This document shows positions 16,019 to 24,143 of a DNA stretch of 64,000 nt, in pieces (positions within the stretch are counted from its first letter, which is position 1; each line of letters starts with the position of its first letter). The notes below the pieces were generated by a model, which was not told the origin of the DNA, ran no database searches, and saw only the letters and a list, made by a program, of their open reading frames with translations. Location of the stretch: assembly GCF_958439165.1 (NCBI RefSeq), contig NZ_OY288133.1, forward strand, positions 1 to 64,000, written 5' to 3'. Source of the DNA: an uncultured Hydrogenophaga sp. (GTDB lineage Bacteria; Pseudomonadota; Gammaproteobacteria; Burkholderiales; Burkholderiaceae_C). A program made the translations under genes and the position numbers.

Positions 16019-17599
16019 ATGACCACCCGCCCCCACTCCCCCAATCGTGGCCTTCTGGCAACCCTGGGCCGGCGAATGGCCGCAGCCTTCACCGCAGTCT
16101 TGCTGATCTTCACGGGGGTGCTCGCCATCACTGTCTGGAAAGTCGAGGCTGTACAAGAGCTGTCAGCCCAGACCACGGTCGAGGCTCGAAAACTGGAGCT
16201 GGCAGACAAATGGCTGGCCGACGTACGTCAGAACTCGGCGCGCTCGCTGGCCGTAGCGATGGCGCCTGGAAACGACATGCTCAACTTCTTCAAGGAGGCG
16301 ATGGCTGCCACCTCGCGGGGCACCACGGAAACCCAGAAGACGTTTCTTGAAATTGCCGCCAACAATCCCGAAGCGCTGAAGCGTGCGGCCCTGGTGGGCG
16401 ATGTGCGCAAGGAATGGTTGGCAGCCCGAGAAGAGATCAACGCGGTCAAGGCGGCGGGCGATGATGTCCGGGCTCGCGAACTGGTCGCCAGCAAGTTCGC
16501 TCCCGTCACCAACCGGTATGTCGAGGTGACCCAGGCACTGGTGGACGGTCAACTGGTGGCCATGAACGACCTGCAGACCCGGATCCAGGCCGAGTTCCGG
16601 TCGCTGTACCTCTGGCTTGGGGTGCTGTCGGTGGCGGCGCTGGCCGTCTGCATCGGGCTTTCCTGGCGCATGACCCGGTCGGTCACCGAACCCATCCGGG
16701 AGGCCGTGGCCGTGGCCAACGCAGTGGCCGCCGGCGACCTCACGCGCAGCGTGGGCAGTCAGCGAAGCGACGAACTGGGCGACCTGCTGCGAGCGCTGGG
16801 TGCCATGAAGGCCTCACTGATCAAGACGGTCACCCAGGTGCGCCAGGCCAGCGACAGCATCGGCACGGCCTCGGTGGAGATTGCCACCGGCAACCAGGAC
16901 CTCTCCAGTCGCACCGAGCAGACCGCCAGCAACCTGGAAGAGACGGCGGCCTCGATGGAAGAGCTCACCAGCACGGTGCGCCAGAGCGCCGACGCTGCGC
17001 GCCAGGCCAACCAGCTGGCCGCCAGCGCCGCCGAGATCGCTGCCCGTGGCGGCGACGTGGTGGCCCAGGTGGTCACCACCATGGACGAGATCAACCACAG
17101 CAGCAAGAAGATCAACGACATCATCGGCGTGATCGACGGCATCGCCTTCCAGACCAACATCCTGGCGCTCAATGCGGCCGTGGAAGCCGCCCGTGCGGGC
17201 GAGCAGGGCCGTGGCTTTGCGGTGGTGGCCGGCGAGGTGCGCAACCTGGCCCAGCGCAGCGCGCAGGCGGCCAAGGAGATCAAGGGTCTGATCGGCGCGA
17301 GCGTGGACCGTGTGGAGGCCGGCAGCAAGCTGGTGGCCGATGCGGGCAACACCATGAGCGAGATCGTGGGCTCGGTGCAGCGGGTGAGCGACATCATCGG
17401 CGAGATCACGGCGGCCGCCGGCGAGCAGAGCGACGGCATCGGCCAGGTGAACACGGCGGTGGCGCAGCTCGACCAGATGACGCAGCAGAACGCGGCGCTG
17501 GTGGAAGAGAGCGCAGCAGCGGCCGAGAGCCTGAAGGACCAGGCAAGGCGGTTGACGGAAGTGATCGACTTCTTCCGCACCGGGTCGAACGGCGCATGA
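16019..17599 (+). CDS. Methyl-accepting chemotaxis protein
   Basis: 526 aa. Order of parts: membrane helix 1 (about 16-36), a helical periplasmic sensor (37-195, four-helix-bundle type), membrane helix 2 (about 198-220), HAMP (221-272) and signalling domain (275-515). The conserved hairpin tip is near 370-415 (IDGIAFQTNILALNAAVEAA, then GRGFAVVAGEVRNLA). It sends attractant or repellent signals to CheA through CheW. No C-terminal CheR-docking pentapeptide is present; the protein ends in FFRTGSNGA. The ligand is not predictable. The 201-bp gap upstream holds no gene I can support. Confidence 0.95.
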   Translation: MTTRPHSPNRGLLATLGRRMAAAFTAVLLIFTGVLAITVWKVEAVQELSAQTTVEARKLELADKWLADVRQNSARSLAVAMAPGNDMLNFFKEAMAATSRGTTETQKTFLEIAANNPEALKRAALVGDVRKEWLAAREEINAVKAAGDDVRARELVASKFAPVTNRYVEVTQALVDGQLVAMNDLQTRIQAEFRSLYLWLGVLSVAALAVCIGLSWRMTRSVTEPIREAVAVANAVAAGDLTRSVGSQRSDELGDLLRALGAMKASLIKTVTQVRQASDSIGTASVEIATGNQDLSSRTEQTASNLEETAASMEELTSTVRQSADAARQANQLAASAAEIAARGGDVVAQVVTTMDEINHSSKKINDIIGVIDGIAFQTNILALNAAVEAARAGEQGRGFAVVAGEVRNLAQRSAQAAKEIKGLIGASVDRVEAGSKLVADAGNTMSEIVGSVQRVSDIIGEITAAAGEQSDGIGQVNTAVAQLDQMTQQNAALVEESAAAAESLKDQARRLTEVIDFFRTGSNGA

Positions 17600-17630
17600 A
17601 GCTTCAGGCAACCCGGCTCGCTGGAACCAC

Positions 17631-17813
17631 CTAGCGCTTCCGGGAATCCTCGACAGCTTCCTTCACGTCGCCAAGCGCTTTTTATGCCTTGCCCTGCGGC
17701 TGTTTCTTGACCCCTTCAAGCTCCTGTCTGGAACTGCCCATCGCCTTGCCCGTTGCCTGCTGCACCTTGCCGGCTGCACTTTTGAGGGTGCCCTTGATCT
17801 GGTCCTTGTTCAT
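17631..17813 (-). pseudogene. csbD-like stress protein gene interrupted by one in-frame stop
   Basis: From ATG 17813 the frame reads MNKDQIKGTLKSAAGKVQ, the typical CsbD start, and runs 43 codons to TAA at 17684-17682. The same frame then continues without a gap as KALGDVKEAVEDSRKR to TAG at 17633-17631. That is the normal CsbD C-terminal pattern (AYGDVK-type) and normal total length (about 61 codons). A single C to T change turning CAA (Gln) into TAA explains the break: GKA-Q-KALGDV. So either a fresh nonsense mutation, a 43-residue truncated protein, or a sequencing error. A Shine-Dalgarno-like AAGGTGA precedes the start. CsbD proteins are small, abundant under stress and of unknown mechanism. 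Confidence 0.8.
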
Positions 17814-17963
17814 GACTTCACCTTGCATTGACAAGTAACGGCCGGTAAGACCGCGATACGAGGCGCCGGAACATGACGGCCTCGAACAGACCCTACAACA
17901 CAGGCACACGGCGGTCTGTCTGCCAGGGAACATCCGGGCAGGCAGACGGGTCTGCCGATCGGA

Positions 17964-18620
17964 TCAAGGCTTGGCCTTGGTCACTTCCTCGGCCACCAGC
18001 GCTTCGAGCTGGCCCGGTCCGAAACTGGGCAGGCTGCGGCCGTTCACAAAGAAAGTCGGGGTCTTCGTCACCTGCAGGGCGGTGAGATCCTCGATGTCCT
18101 GCTGCAGCAAGGCCTGCATGCCGGGGTTCTGCATGTCATTGCGCGCCTTCTCCAGGTCCAGTCCGGCCTGTTCGGCAGCCTGGTACGCGATGGCGACATT
18201 GGGCTGGCCGTGATCGGCCCAGGCGGGCTGGGCTGCCAGAACGGCCTCCATCACTGGAACATATCTGCCCTGGCGCTTGGCAGCTTCCAGCAGTTTCACG
18301 ACTTCGTCGGAACCCTGGTGGAAAGGGGCATAGCGGATCACCAGCCGGACTTCCGTCGGGTAGCGGGCCATCAGATCCTTGACGATCGGATAGAACGCCC
18401 TGCACGTCTCGCAGGCCGGATCAAAGAACTCGACGATCGTCACGGGCGCGTTCTGCGGCCCCAGCACAGGCGAATGCATGCGGACCAACCGGATCTGCTC
18501 GGCCTGAACCTGCACATCCTGGGACTTCTGCACCTGTGACTGGTAGGCATTCATGCCCAGAAAGAAGAAAAGGGCCACGGCGAGCGCGAGGCCGACAACG
18601 GTGATTTTTCGGGTGTTCAT
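17964..18620 (-). CDS. DsbA-like periplasmic thiol oxidoreductase
   Basis: 218 aa with an N-terminal membrane anchor or signal (5-24, ITVVGLALAVALFFFLGM). The thioredoxin-fold active site is FFDPACETCRAFYP with Cys70 and Cys73, and the cis-proline is in TKTPTFFVNG (Pro188). The CETC dipeptide differs from CPHC of E. coli DsbA and is usual for the DsbA-like proteins paired with a small DsbB. Its ATG overlaps the dsbB stop (ATGA), so the two form a coupled oxidase pair that introduces disulfides in periplasmic proteins. It closes the metal-efflux operon. Confidence 0.9.
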   Translation of the reverse strand: MNTRKITVVGLALAVALFFFLGMNAYQSQVQKSQDVQVQAEQIRLVRMHSPVLGPQNAPVTIVEFFDPACETCRAFYPIVKDLMARYPTEVRLVIRYAPFHQGSDEVVKLLEAAKRQGRYVPVMEAVLAAQPAWADHGQPNVAIAYQAAEQAGLDLEKARNDMQNPGMQALLQQDIEDLTALQVTKTPTFFVNGRSLPSFGPGQLEALVAEEVTKAKP

Positions 18621-19123
18621 GAGCGGGACTGGCGGAGGTGAAACGCCAGCGAAATAGCAATGAAAAGGAAAGCAGCCAGGGAAAGCCACGGAATCTGGAT
18701 GCCGTCGAGGATGTCCAGACGCTGTCGGGCGCACGAAGGGCCGGCACCGCAGGGCACCCACCATGAAGGGGCCCAGCCGGCGATCAGTGCCGAGTGGTAG
18801 CCCGCGAGCAGGACGCCACCAACAGCCAGGGGCAGCGCGTAGATCGCGCCACGCCGATCGTCAGAGAACGCCGCCATGCCCAGGATCAGTGCCATCGGAA
18901 ACATCAGGATCCGCTGGTACCAGCAGAGCAGGCAGGGTGTCATGCCCATCACCTCCCCGATGAAAAGGGCAGACAGGGTGGCGACCATGGCCATCGCCCA
19001 TGCCGCCACCAGCCACGGCCAGCCGGGCTTCACGACGGCTGCTCCTGCAGCGGCTGTCGGGGCACGGCACATGGCCGCAAAAAGGGGTTGGGGTACTGCT
19101 GCCAGCAACAGGACATGGAACAT
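18617..19123 (-). CDS. dsbB: Disulfide bond formation protein B (DsbB/BdbC type)
   Basis: 168 aa with four membrane segments. Quinone-linked cysteines are in MTPCLLCWYQRILMFPMALIL (Cys64, Cys67), and the second pair is in WVPCGAGPSCARQ (Cys125, Cys131). It reoxidises the DsbA-like partner encoded next and passes electrons to quinone. The first ATG (19123) has a GGAAGGA directly abutting it, too close for good spacing. The next Met at 19072 (MCRAPTAA) is an alternative start. Confidence 0.9.
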   Translation of the reverse strand: MFHVLLLAAVPQPLFAAMCRAPTAAAGAAVVKPGWPWLVAAWAMAMVATLSALFIGEVMGMTPCLLCWYQRILMFPMALILGMAAFSDDRRGAIYALPLAVGGVLLAGYHSALIAGWAPSWWVPCGAGPSCARQRLDILDGIQIPWLSLAAFLFIAISLAFHLRQSRS

Positions 19124-19211
19124 TCCTTCCGTTCGATCCAGGAAGGTCGCCGTCTTTGCCGGCGACCGCCAGTGCGTGGACGATCGGGAAATGTCCTGCC
19201 GCTGACGGCAG

Positions 19212-19595
19212 TCAGCCTGCGGGCGCGAACCCCGATCGTTCAGGGATCGACCAGTCCGGTCGGTAAGGCCTTTCGTGCCAGCTGGTCAGGTGGACCTGGG
19301 AAACGGCGTCGAGAGGGCCGACGCCCGACACGGCACCGTGCAGGAGTGCAGCGACGAACACGGCGACGGCGCCATGCGCATGGCAGGTGGAGCATTCGGC
19401 ACCCGTGCCATTGCAAGGCATGTGGTTGTCGACAGCGCAGGCCGTGTCTGAGCAGGCCGGGGCAGCAGCAGCTTCAGACACCTCCGCCTGCGCCACGGCA
19501 CCGGAATGGGCAGCCGTGCAGCACTGACCAGCCGACGCCGCCGACAGTTGCAGCGGCAGGACCAGGAGCGCCACGATGACCCAGAAGATTCGCAC
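19212..19595 (-). CDS. CzcI-like exported Cys/His-rich protein
   Basis: 127 aa. A signal peptide (1-20, IFWVIVALLVLPLQLSAASA) is followed by a mature part rich in Cys and His (GQCCTAAH, ACSDTACAV, CSTCHAHG). It ends in RPYRPDWSIPE, similar to the RPDRPxW end of CzcI proteins that accompany beta-proteobacterial cobalt-zinc-cadmium efflux genes. It starts 26 bases after the CDF transporter stop, so it belongs to the same operon. A periplasmic metal-binding or sensing role is inferred. The many cysteines make the co-encoded DsbA/DsbB pair suggestive. Confidence 0.7.
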   Translation of the reverse strand: MRIFWVIVALLVLPLQLSAASAGQCCTAAHSGAVAQAEVSEAAAAPACSDTACAVDNHMPCNGTGAECSTCHAHGAVAVFVAALLHGAVSGVGPLDAVSQVHLTSWHERPYRPDWSIPERSGFAPAG

Positions 19596-19621
19596 GGCGC
19601 GGATTCTATGCGTCGGGACGT

Positions 19622-20278
19622 TCAGTGCGCGTGGCCATGGTGATCGTCCTGGGCGGGTTCGCCCGCGAGCTCGCGCCTTGCCTGTCGCAGCACGCTCCAG
19701 CCGCCGTGCAGGGCCAGCGCCGCCATCAGGCTGGCCACCAGCAGGTCAGGCCAGGCCGAGCCGGTGCCGAACACGCCCACGGCAGCCAGCAGCACGGCGA
19801 GATTGCCGATGGCGTCGTTGCGGGAGCACAGCCAGACGCTGCGCATGTTGGCGTCGCCCTCCCGGAACGCGTACAGCATCCAGGCCACCGACACGTTGGC
19901 CACCAGGGCCAGAATGGCGACCCCACCCATGGTCATGTGCTGCGGCACGCCGCCCTGCCAGAGCGACCACAGCGCTGCACCCAGGACATACAGGCCGAAA
20001 CCCATCATGCTCAGCGCCTTGACCAGGGCAGCCCGCGCCCGCCAGGCCAGTGCCGAAGCCAGCACCGCCAGCGACACGGCGTAGTTCAAGGCGTCGCCGG
20101 CGAAGTCGACCGCATCCGCCAGCAGCGACAACGATCCGGACTGCAGACCAGCGCCGATTTCCACCAGGAACATGGCGGCGTTGATGACCAGGGCGATCCA
20201 CAGGATGCGCCGGTAGCGCGCCAGGTTGGCGATGGATTCGGCCGACGGGGTTTCGTGGTGGCAGCAATGGGCGGACAT
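19622..20278 (-). CDS. Cation diffusion facilitator (CDF) efflux transporter
   Basis: 218 aa, six membrane segments. The N-terminus MSAHCCHHE is a metal-binding Cys/His cluster and the C-terminus DDHHGHAH is histidine-rich. Helix 2 keeps the acidic pair in LADAVDFAGDALNY (Asp58, Asp62). The helix-5 motif is SRNDAIGNLAV, so the common HxxxD/DxxxD site appears as DxxxN. The usual cytoplasmic C-terminal domain is missing. This short subfamily is typical of beta-proteobacterial CadR/PbrR-linked transporters and probably exports Cd, Zn, Pb or Co. Its promoter is a MerR-type operator immediately upstream. Confidence 0.88.
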   Translation of the reverse strand: MSAHCCHHETPSAESIANLARYRRILWIALVINAAMFLVEIGAGLQSGSLSLLADAVDFAGDALNYAVSLAVLASALAWRARAALVKALSMMGFGLYVLGAALWSLWQGGVPQHMTMGGVAILALVANVSVAWMLYAFREGDANMRSVWLCSRNDAIGNLAVLLAAVGVFGTGSAWPDLLVASLMAALALHGGWSVLRQARRELAGEPAQDDHHGHAH

Positions 20279-20299
20279 GATCTTTCCTTTCGATGCCGT

Positions 20300-20330
20300 A
20301 TTGAAAACCCCGTAGCGGCTACGGAGTCAA
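20300..20330 (-). promoter_or_regulatory. MerR-family (CadR/PbrR/ZntR-type) promoter-operator
   Basis: On the minus strand, TTGACT (20330-20325) and TTCAAT (20305-20300) form -35 and -10 elements separated by 19 bp, the over-long spacing MerR activators require. Within the spacer lies a perfect dyad CCGTAGC-C-GCTACGG (20324-20310). The layout matches metal-responsive MerR promoters. It drives the CDF gene starting 22 bases downstream. No merR-family gene is found anywhere in this window. Confidence 0.9.
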
Positions 20331-20355
20331 GCGGCCTCCATGGACGGCTGGGCAT

Positions 20356-20408
20356 CAATAAAACCCCGAATAATATTTTTTATACTCTTAACAACTACAG
20401 GATATGAT
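20356..20408 (+). promoter_or_regulatory. AT-rich promoter region upstream of the RNA-binding protein genes
   Basis: A strongly AT-rich island (AATAATATTTTTTATACTCTT and on to GATATGATG) stands out in GC-rich surroundings. Candidate -10 boxes are TATACT (20381-20386) and TATGAT (20403-20408); no clear -35. It would give a leader of about 180 bases before the small gene at 20592, reminiscent of cold-inducible genes. The rest of the 313-bp gap to 20591 holds only the MerR-type operator. Confidence 0.4.
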
Positions 20409-20591
20409 GCGTGGGTCTGCATCCGGTCTTGCCACGCCTGCGCAAGGGGTACGGACACCGCTGTCGGGGCTTCTCGCACCCCGTCGCTCCTTAGTCTCTC
20501 GAGCCATTGCCCACCCAGGCACCCGGCTCACGCAGAGCCTGCTCCAGGCCTGCAGCAACGATTGATCACGATTTCCAACCTTTCCATCTCC

Positions 20592-20801
20592 ATGGGCCAG
20601 TACGTCGTTTCGCCCTCGACACAGCCGACCGACTGCGGCCGCTTTCGCGCCTCGTTTGCGGTCCAGCGCTCTCAGGGCAATGGCAGCTACTGCCGGGTGT
20701 TCAAGCTGGACACCACCTTCGCATCACGCGAGGCCGCCCGAATGTTTGCCGTCACCCAGGGCTGGCTGCAAACCTGCTTCCCCCCTCGCCTGGCCTGCTG
20801 A
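20592..20801 (+). CDS. Small hypothetical protein preceding the RNA-binding protein gene
   Basis: 69 aa starting MGQYVVSPSTQPTDCGRF. It has a beta-rich middle (RASFAVQRSQGNGSYCRVFKLD) and a helical segment (SREAARMFAVTQGWLQ). It resembles small proteins in Burkholderiales with a pattern of short strands followed by a helix carrying AxxYAxxQG, for which I know no function. No good Shine-Dalgarno is visible (TTCCATCTCC before ATG). It is placed 106 bases before the RRM gene on the same strand and probably shares its transcript. Confidence 0.5.
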   Translation: MGQYVVSPSTQPTDCGRFRASFAVQRSQGNGSYCRVFKLDTTFASREAARMFAVTQGWLQTCFPPRLAC

Positions 20802-20907
20802 CGTTCTGCCCACCGCAGAACGCCGGCACGTTTCCGATCCACCGCGAACCCCCGGTTCGCCCGTACGCATCACGACGATGCGACCGCATTCACAGAAAGA
20901 CTCCAAC

Positions 20908-21258
20908 ATGAGCAGCAAGATCTACGTGGGCAACCTGCCCTACTCCGTCACCGACTCCAGCCTCAAGAACAACTTCGCCGAGTTCGGCGGTGTTGCTTCC
21001 GCCAAGGTCATGATGGACCGCGACACAGGCCAATCCAAGGGCTTCGGTTTTGTGGAAATGTCCTCGGCCGAGCAGGCGCAAGCCGCCATCAGCGCCCTGC
21101 ATGGCATGTCTGTCGATGGCCGCACCATCGTCGTCAACCTGGCCCGGCCGCGCGAAGATCGCGGCACCTCCGGTGGCCAGCATGCCGCGGGCTTCCGCGC
21201 ACCCAACCGCGTGGACGTCGGCTATGGCACGGGCGGCTACGGCGGCGGCCGCTACTGA
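20908..21258 (+). CDS. RRM-domain RNA-binding protein (glycine-rich tail)
   Basis: 116 aa. A single RRM has RNP2 KIYVGNL (4-10) and RNP1 KGFGFVEM (44-51), both with the aromatic residues that stack on RNA. A short basic linker (ARPREDRG) and a Gly/Tyr-rich end (GTGGYGGGRY) follow. Such proteins are common in beta-proteobacteria and cyanobacteria and are often cold-induced RNA chaperones; that role is inferred. A clear terminator follows 18 bases after the stop. Confidence 0.93.
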   Translation: MSSKIYVGNLPYSVTDSSLKNNFAEFGGVASAKVMMDRDTGQSKGFGFVEMSSAEQAQAAISALHGMSVDGRTIVVNLARPREDRGTSGGQHAAGFRAPNRVDVGYGTGGYGGGRY

Positions 21259-21276
21259 AGTCTGCGGCGTCTCCTG

Positions 21277-21306
21277 AAAACCGGTTCCCTCGAACCGGTT
21301 TTTTTT
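21277..21306 (+). terminator. Rho-independent terminator after the RRM gene
   Basis: CCGGTTC-CCTC-GAACCGG stem (21281-21298) with A-run before and eight T after. The flanking A and T runs also allow it to serve the convergent helicase gene. Confidence 0.9.
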
Positions 21307-21331
21307 CGTCCCCGCCGAATCGCTCCGGCGT

Positions 21332-23326
21332 TCAGCTGTCGACCAGCTCCCAGGCCGTGCGGTAGCCGCCGGTCTGCTCCACATACGCCAGCAGCTCCTG
21401 GAAGAACGGATGGGCGCCCAGGGTGGATGAGTCACCGACGAGCAGCAGCTTGCGCCGGGCGCGGGTCATGCCGACGTTCATCCGGCGGATGTCGGAGAGA
21501 AAGCCGATCTCGCCGGACCGGTTGCTGCGGGTCAGCGAGATCGCGATGATGTCGCGCTCCTGGCCCTGGAACGAATCGACGGTGCCCACGCTGAGCCGGC
21601 GGTGCTGCAGTAGGCTGCCGAGCCCGGGAGCCTCCTCGATCGCATCCTTCAGGCAGTTGATCTGTGCACGGTAAGGGGCAATCACGCCGATCGTCAGCGG
21701 GTCGTGTTCGTGCTCCGCGGGGTCGTAGGGCTCCAGCAGCTGGGTCAGACGCTTGAGCAGCACGGCCGCTTCTTCCGGGTTGGCGGTGGAACGGCTTTCG
21801 GGGATGGTGAGTTCAAGGAAGCCGAACCCTGCCGTGTCGAGAAATTCCACCGGCAGGTCCGGTGCGAAGCCCGGATCGTAGGCGCCCAGCCCGGCGTGAC
21901 GCACCCGCTGGTGCGCTTGCAGCCGCCCACCGTAGAAACGTCGGGAACTGAACTCCATGATCTGCTCGTGCATGCGGTACTGCAGGGTGAGCATCCGGGC
22001 TGTGGCCGGCTGCCGCTGGATGCACTTCTCGAACAGCGTTTCGCGCAGTCCATCGCGGGCGGCCTTTTCACTTTTGACCGTGGGTGGCAGCTGGTGGTGA
22101 TCACCGGCCAGAACCACCCGCTGGCCCCTGGCAATCGGAATCCAGCAGCCCGGCTCGATGGCCTGGGCCGCTTCGTCGACAAACACGGTGTCGAAGGTCA
22201 GGTGGCGGATGCTGCGGTGACTCGCACCCACCAGGGTGCAGGTGATCACCTGCACCGACTCCAGCACATCCTCGGTGATGAACCGCTCCAGATCGTCGGC
22301 CTGCAGGAACAGCTGCCGGGCTTCCTCTTTCAGCAGCTGGCGCTGCTGACGCTCTTCGTGACCGAAATGGCGCACGTGCTGACTGGCCGTTTCGCGGTAC
22401 TGGTCGGCGGTCTGGCGTAGCGCACGCATCTTGCTGTAGCTCGGGTGGGCCATCACCCTGGCATCGAGCGTGTGCTCCAGGAGCAGGTCGGACACGCGAC
22501 TGGGATTGCCCATGCGGATGACATTGACGCCGTGCTCGGCCAGCTTCTCGGTGAGCAGGTCCACAGCCGTGTTCGAAGGAGCGCACACCAGCACACGCCG
22601 CTCGCGCCGGATGGTTTCCCGGATAGCCTGCACCAGCGTGGTGGTCTTCCCGGTGCCGGGCGGGCCATGGATGATGGCCACGTCCTGGGCCGAGATCACA
22701 TGGCGCACTGCAGCCAGCTGGGAGTCGTTGAGCGGGCTCGGGTAGAACAGGTCGTCGGCCCTGGGCGCCAGGAAACGGGCCTGCCGGGCACCCAGCAACA
22801 CGTCGCGCAGCTCGGCCAGGCGGTTGCCACGGGCGCGCATCACCTCGTTCATGGCCTGGTTCATCTCGCGGTAGCTCACCTCGTCGAAGGTGAGGTCGAT
22901 GCCGAGCTTGCCGCCGTCAAGCACCCAGTCGGGCAGATCTTCCCGGGTGGTGGTCAGCAGCAGCTGGTTGCGCCGGACGCTGGTGATGACGCCATGGAGT
23001 GTGGGCGGGTCAGCAGCCGGGTGTCCCTGCGCCGGGCCGAACAAAGCGGCATTCCGGCCCGCCTGAAACAGGTGGAGACCCTCCTGGCCGGCCGGGCGTT
23101 CCAGCTCCAGCACCACCTTGCCGCCAAAGCCGACGTCTTCCCGGGTGATGACGACGGGGTGCCAGGTGATGCCGCGCCGCTTGCGCTCCTGGATGCCCGC
23201 CTTGGCGTTCTTGAGCTTGAACTGCGCCTGATCCTCCTTCTGCTCCAGTTGCATGAGGGCATGCACATGGCGCAGCTCGGCCTCGATCGAGGAAGGGTCG
23301 CCGGGAATGAAATCGAAGTCGGCCAA
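21332..23326 (-). CDS. Superfamily 1 DNA/RNA helicase (IGHMBP2/DNA2-NAM7 type)
   Basis: 664 aa. Walker A is GPPGTGKTTT (221-230) and motif Ia is VCAPSNTAVD (247-256). Walker B is FVDEAAQAIEP with Asp384-Glu385, the DEAA form of Upf1-like helicases. Motif III is LAGDHHQLPPT, motif IV QYRMHE, motif V GTVDSFQGQERDI and motif VI NVGMTRARRKL. The ~200-residue N-terminal region is a beta-barrel-like domain. It probably unwinds RNA or RNA/DNA 5' to 3' with ATP, by family analogy. It stands alone, with the sterol-desaturase-like gene 72 bases downstream of its own start on the same strand. Confidence 0.9.
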   Translation of the reverse strand: MADFDFIPGDPSSIEAELRHVHALMQLEQKEDQAQFKLKNAKAGIQERKRRGITWHPVVITREDVGFGGKVVLELERPAGQEGLHLFQAGRNAALFGPAQGHPAADPPTLHGVITSVRRNQLLLTTTREDLPDWVLDGGKLGIDLTFDEVSYREMNQAMNEVMRARGNRLAELRDVLLGARQARFLAPRADDLFYPSPLNDSQLAAVRHVISAQDVAIIHGPPGTGKTTTLVQAIRETIRRERRVLVCAPSNTAVDLLTEKLAEHGVNVIRMGNPSRVSDLLLEHTLDARVMAHPSYSKMRALRQTADQYRETASQHVRHFGHEERQQRQLLKEEARQLFLQADDLERFITEDVLESVQVITCTLVGASHRSIRHLTFDTVFVDEAAQAIEPGCWIPIARGQRVVLAGDHHQLPPTVKSEKAARDGLRETLFEKCIQRQPATARMLTLQYRMHEQIMEFSSRRFYGGRLQAHQRVRHAGLGAYDPGFAPDLPVEFLDTAGFGFLELTIPESRSTANPEEAAVLLKRLTQLLEPYDPAEHEHDPLTIGVIAPYRAQINCLKDAIEEAPGLGSLLQHRRLSVGTVDSFQGQERDIIAISLTRSNRSGEIGFLSDIRRMNVGMTRARRKLLLVGDSSTLGAHPFFQELLAYVEQTGGYRTAWELVDS

Positions 23327-23398
23327 AAGGGGCCCGGCATGAACCGGCCAGAGTGTGGGGGAGGCCGGTCGCCCGGCAGCGGCGGGCGAGAGTTTGCC

Positions 23399-23971
23399 TC
23401 AGCCTTCAGACCTGCGCCGACCCGAGGTCTTCAGCAGGTGATCCCAGACGCGTGTGGTCACGCCGAAGCAGCACGGCTCTGACAGGTGATGGTGCTGCGC
23501 GTGCCATCGGGTCTGGCGGCTCAGCCAGTCGAAGTGCGGCGCCCCTCTGAAAAGACCGTGGTGCACCGCATGGTGGGTCATGGTGTAACCCAGGTAGCCG
23601 GTGACCACGCCCAGAAACAGGCCGCTGGCGTTCAGGCTGCCCATCCACCACCACGCCGGCAGCAGCACCAGGCCGCCCAGCAGCGAGGCGCTCAGCACGG
23701 TCGAGGCGCCCACGAGAGCGCGGGGGCGTCGATGGTGTTCGCGGTGCCAGGTGGCGAACGGCTCCAGGCCATGCAGCACATAGCGGTGCAGGCCGTATTC
23801 CAGCCCGCTCCAGACCACGAGCCCCGAGCAGGCCAGAACCACCATCAGCAGTGCCTGACCGGCAGGAGCATTCCAGCCGACGAAGCCCCCCAGCAGGCAC
23901 ACCGCCAGCAGGTAGAACAGGAAATCAGCCCGGTAGCTCCAGGCACTGTGCTCGAAGGAAAAGATCGACAT
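23399..23971 (-). CDS. Fatty acid hydroxylase/sterol desaturase-family membrane protein
   Basis: 190 aa with about four membrane helices. The diiron histidine clusters of this superfamily are present: HRYVLHG (HxxxxH), HREHHRRP (HxxHH), HHAVHHG and HAQHHHL. This suggests a membrane oxygenase acting on a lipid; the substrate is unknown. Start 23971 (MSIFSFEHSAW) is preferred because a longer frame would overlap the divergent phospholipase D gene. The 172-bp divergent gap shows no clear promoter. Confidence 0.85.
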   Translation of the reverse strand: MSIFSFEHSAWSYRADFLFYLLAVCLLGGFVGWNAPAGQALLMVVLACSGLVVWSGLEYGLHRYVLHGLEPFATWHREHHRRPRALVGASTVLSASLLGGLVLLPAWWWMGSLNASGLFLGVVTGYLGYTMTHHAVHHGLFRGAPHFDWLSRQTRWHAQHHHLSEPCCFGVTTRVWDHLLKTSGRRRSEG

Positions 23972-24143
23972 CCGGCATCCTTGCTGCGGCGGCAACGACT
24001 CCCCTTGTAGGCACTGCGCATCCCACGGTCGGTGCGTTGGCAGACCGATCGAGGCGCTTCGGAGCGCTGGCGCACAGACCGGCGCGCGGGTCAGGCTTAC
24101 CGTGGCATCCAGCCCTGAAGCTGCTTCAAGCCTCGGACAACCG

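Noticed and set aside
15822..16022. 67-codon open frame between the MmyB-type regulator and the chemoreceptor
   Set aside because: No ribosome site, no family resemblance, and it overlaps the chemoreceptor start; the 201-bp gap more likely holds only a promoter.
17941..17956. GGCAGA-CGGG-TCTGCC hairpin downstream of the DsbA-like gene as terminator
   Set aside because: Six-base stem and no T-run on either strand.
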